From Methylobacterium sp. J-048 (lineage in GTDB: Bacteria > Pseudomonadota > Alphaproteobacteria > Rhizobiales > Beijerinckiaceae), in assembly GCF_022829515.1 (NCBI RefSeq), contig NZ_JAKSYL010000134.1:1-64000 (forward strand): a stretch of DNA of 64,000 nucleotides. The letters are read 5' to 3'. Below, piece by piece: positions 63,875 to 64,000 of this stretch. Below the pieces are notes generated by a model, which saw nothing but the letters and a program-made list of their open reading frames with translations, had not been told where the DNA came from and did not search any database. Both the position numbers and the translations under genes were made by a program. Position 1 is the first letter of the stretch. Each line of letters begins with the position of its first letter.

Positions 63875-64000
63875 CTAACCCTGCCGCTGGGCGTGGGTGA
63901 CGGCCACGTGGATCAGCTCGGCGAGGGTCCGCACGCCGAGCTTCTGGCGCATCTGCGAGCAGGCATTGGTGACGGTCTTGTAGCTCACCGACAGGTCGGC
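63875..64000 (-). CDS. LuxR-type response regulator, C-terminal fragment
   Basis: The 41 C-terminal residues of a GerE/LuxR HTH are visible: DLSVSYKTVTNACSQMRQKL is the recognition helix region, then GVRTLAELIHVAVTHAQRQ and TAG. The rest, probably a receiver domain, lies past the window edge. It is 15 bases upstream of tenA on the same strand. Confidence 0.8.
   Translation of the reverse strand, partial: ADLSVSYKTVTNACSQMRQKLGVRTLAELIHVAVTHAQRQG

Overview
The window is very GC-rich and reads as the chromosome of an alphaproteobacterium of the Hyphomicrobiales, most like Methylobacterium/Methylorubrum. This rests on a GcrA cell-cycle regulator, a MucR/Ros-type regulator, a complete minCDE operon, the trpA-accD-folC order, an AddA-type helicase-nuclease and the codon bias. 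The organism call is an inference from gene content; no rRNA gene is present to confirm it.

Positions 1 to about 13,158 are the right end of an integrated element, probably a prophage. It holds a Rha/KilAC antirepressor, a leftward block with a Lon-like AAA+ ATPase and an XRE repressor, and a rightward train of small genes mostly joined by ATGA overlaps, one of them broken by an in-frame TAA. Next come a leftward two-gene cassette (a DUF4365-like nuclease-fold protein and an unknown partner) and a tyrosine integrase. The element ends in a 48-base 3' fragment of tRNA-Gly(CCC), which marks the attachment site. The left end and any structural genes lie outside the window.

From 13.4 to 18.4 kb are surface-polysaccharide genes (O-antigen ligase family, glycosyltransferase 25) and a polytopic membrane protein coupled to a DCC thiol-oxidoreductase. 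From 18.6 to 22 kb lies the pxpABC 5-oxoprolinase operon with a class II aldolase. From 22 to 34.4 kb the genes are mainly housekeeping: lytic transglycosylase, SRPBCC protein, pyruvate kinase, patatin lipoprotein, gcrA, TAXI binding protein, cysK and typA. Among them are a 42-residue repeat-containing small protein and a cluster of three overlapping hydrophilic genes. From 34.7 to 40 kb are an SDR lacking its catalytic Tyr/Lys, an ABC-exporter-like protein with degenerate nucleotide-binding motifs, and a cytochrome P450.

From 40 to 44 kb is minCDE, then a toxin-antitoxin pair with an 18-bp palindrome upstream, then a second minC paralogue. From 44.2 to 55.2 kb are addA, thioredoxin, a chemoreceptor, an outer-membrane beta-barrel with tandem terminators, folC, accD and trpA. 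From 55.4 kb to the end are a HAD phosphatase, a GH63 glucosidase, a zinc-less MucR-like regulator, an L-2-hydroxyglutarate-oxidase-like flavoprotein, LrgAB, TerB, a DJ-1/PfpI protein, TenA and the C-terminus of a LuxR-type regulator. Two 94-bp palindromic repeats (23.4 and 47.7 kb) are dispersed chromosomal elements.

The least explained pieces are the DUF4365-like pair beside the integrase, the degenerate ABC protein with three copies of the NBD 'TVxxNLxxG' motif, the doubled minC around a toxin-antitoxin module, and the disordered-protein gene cluster.
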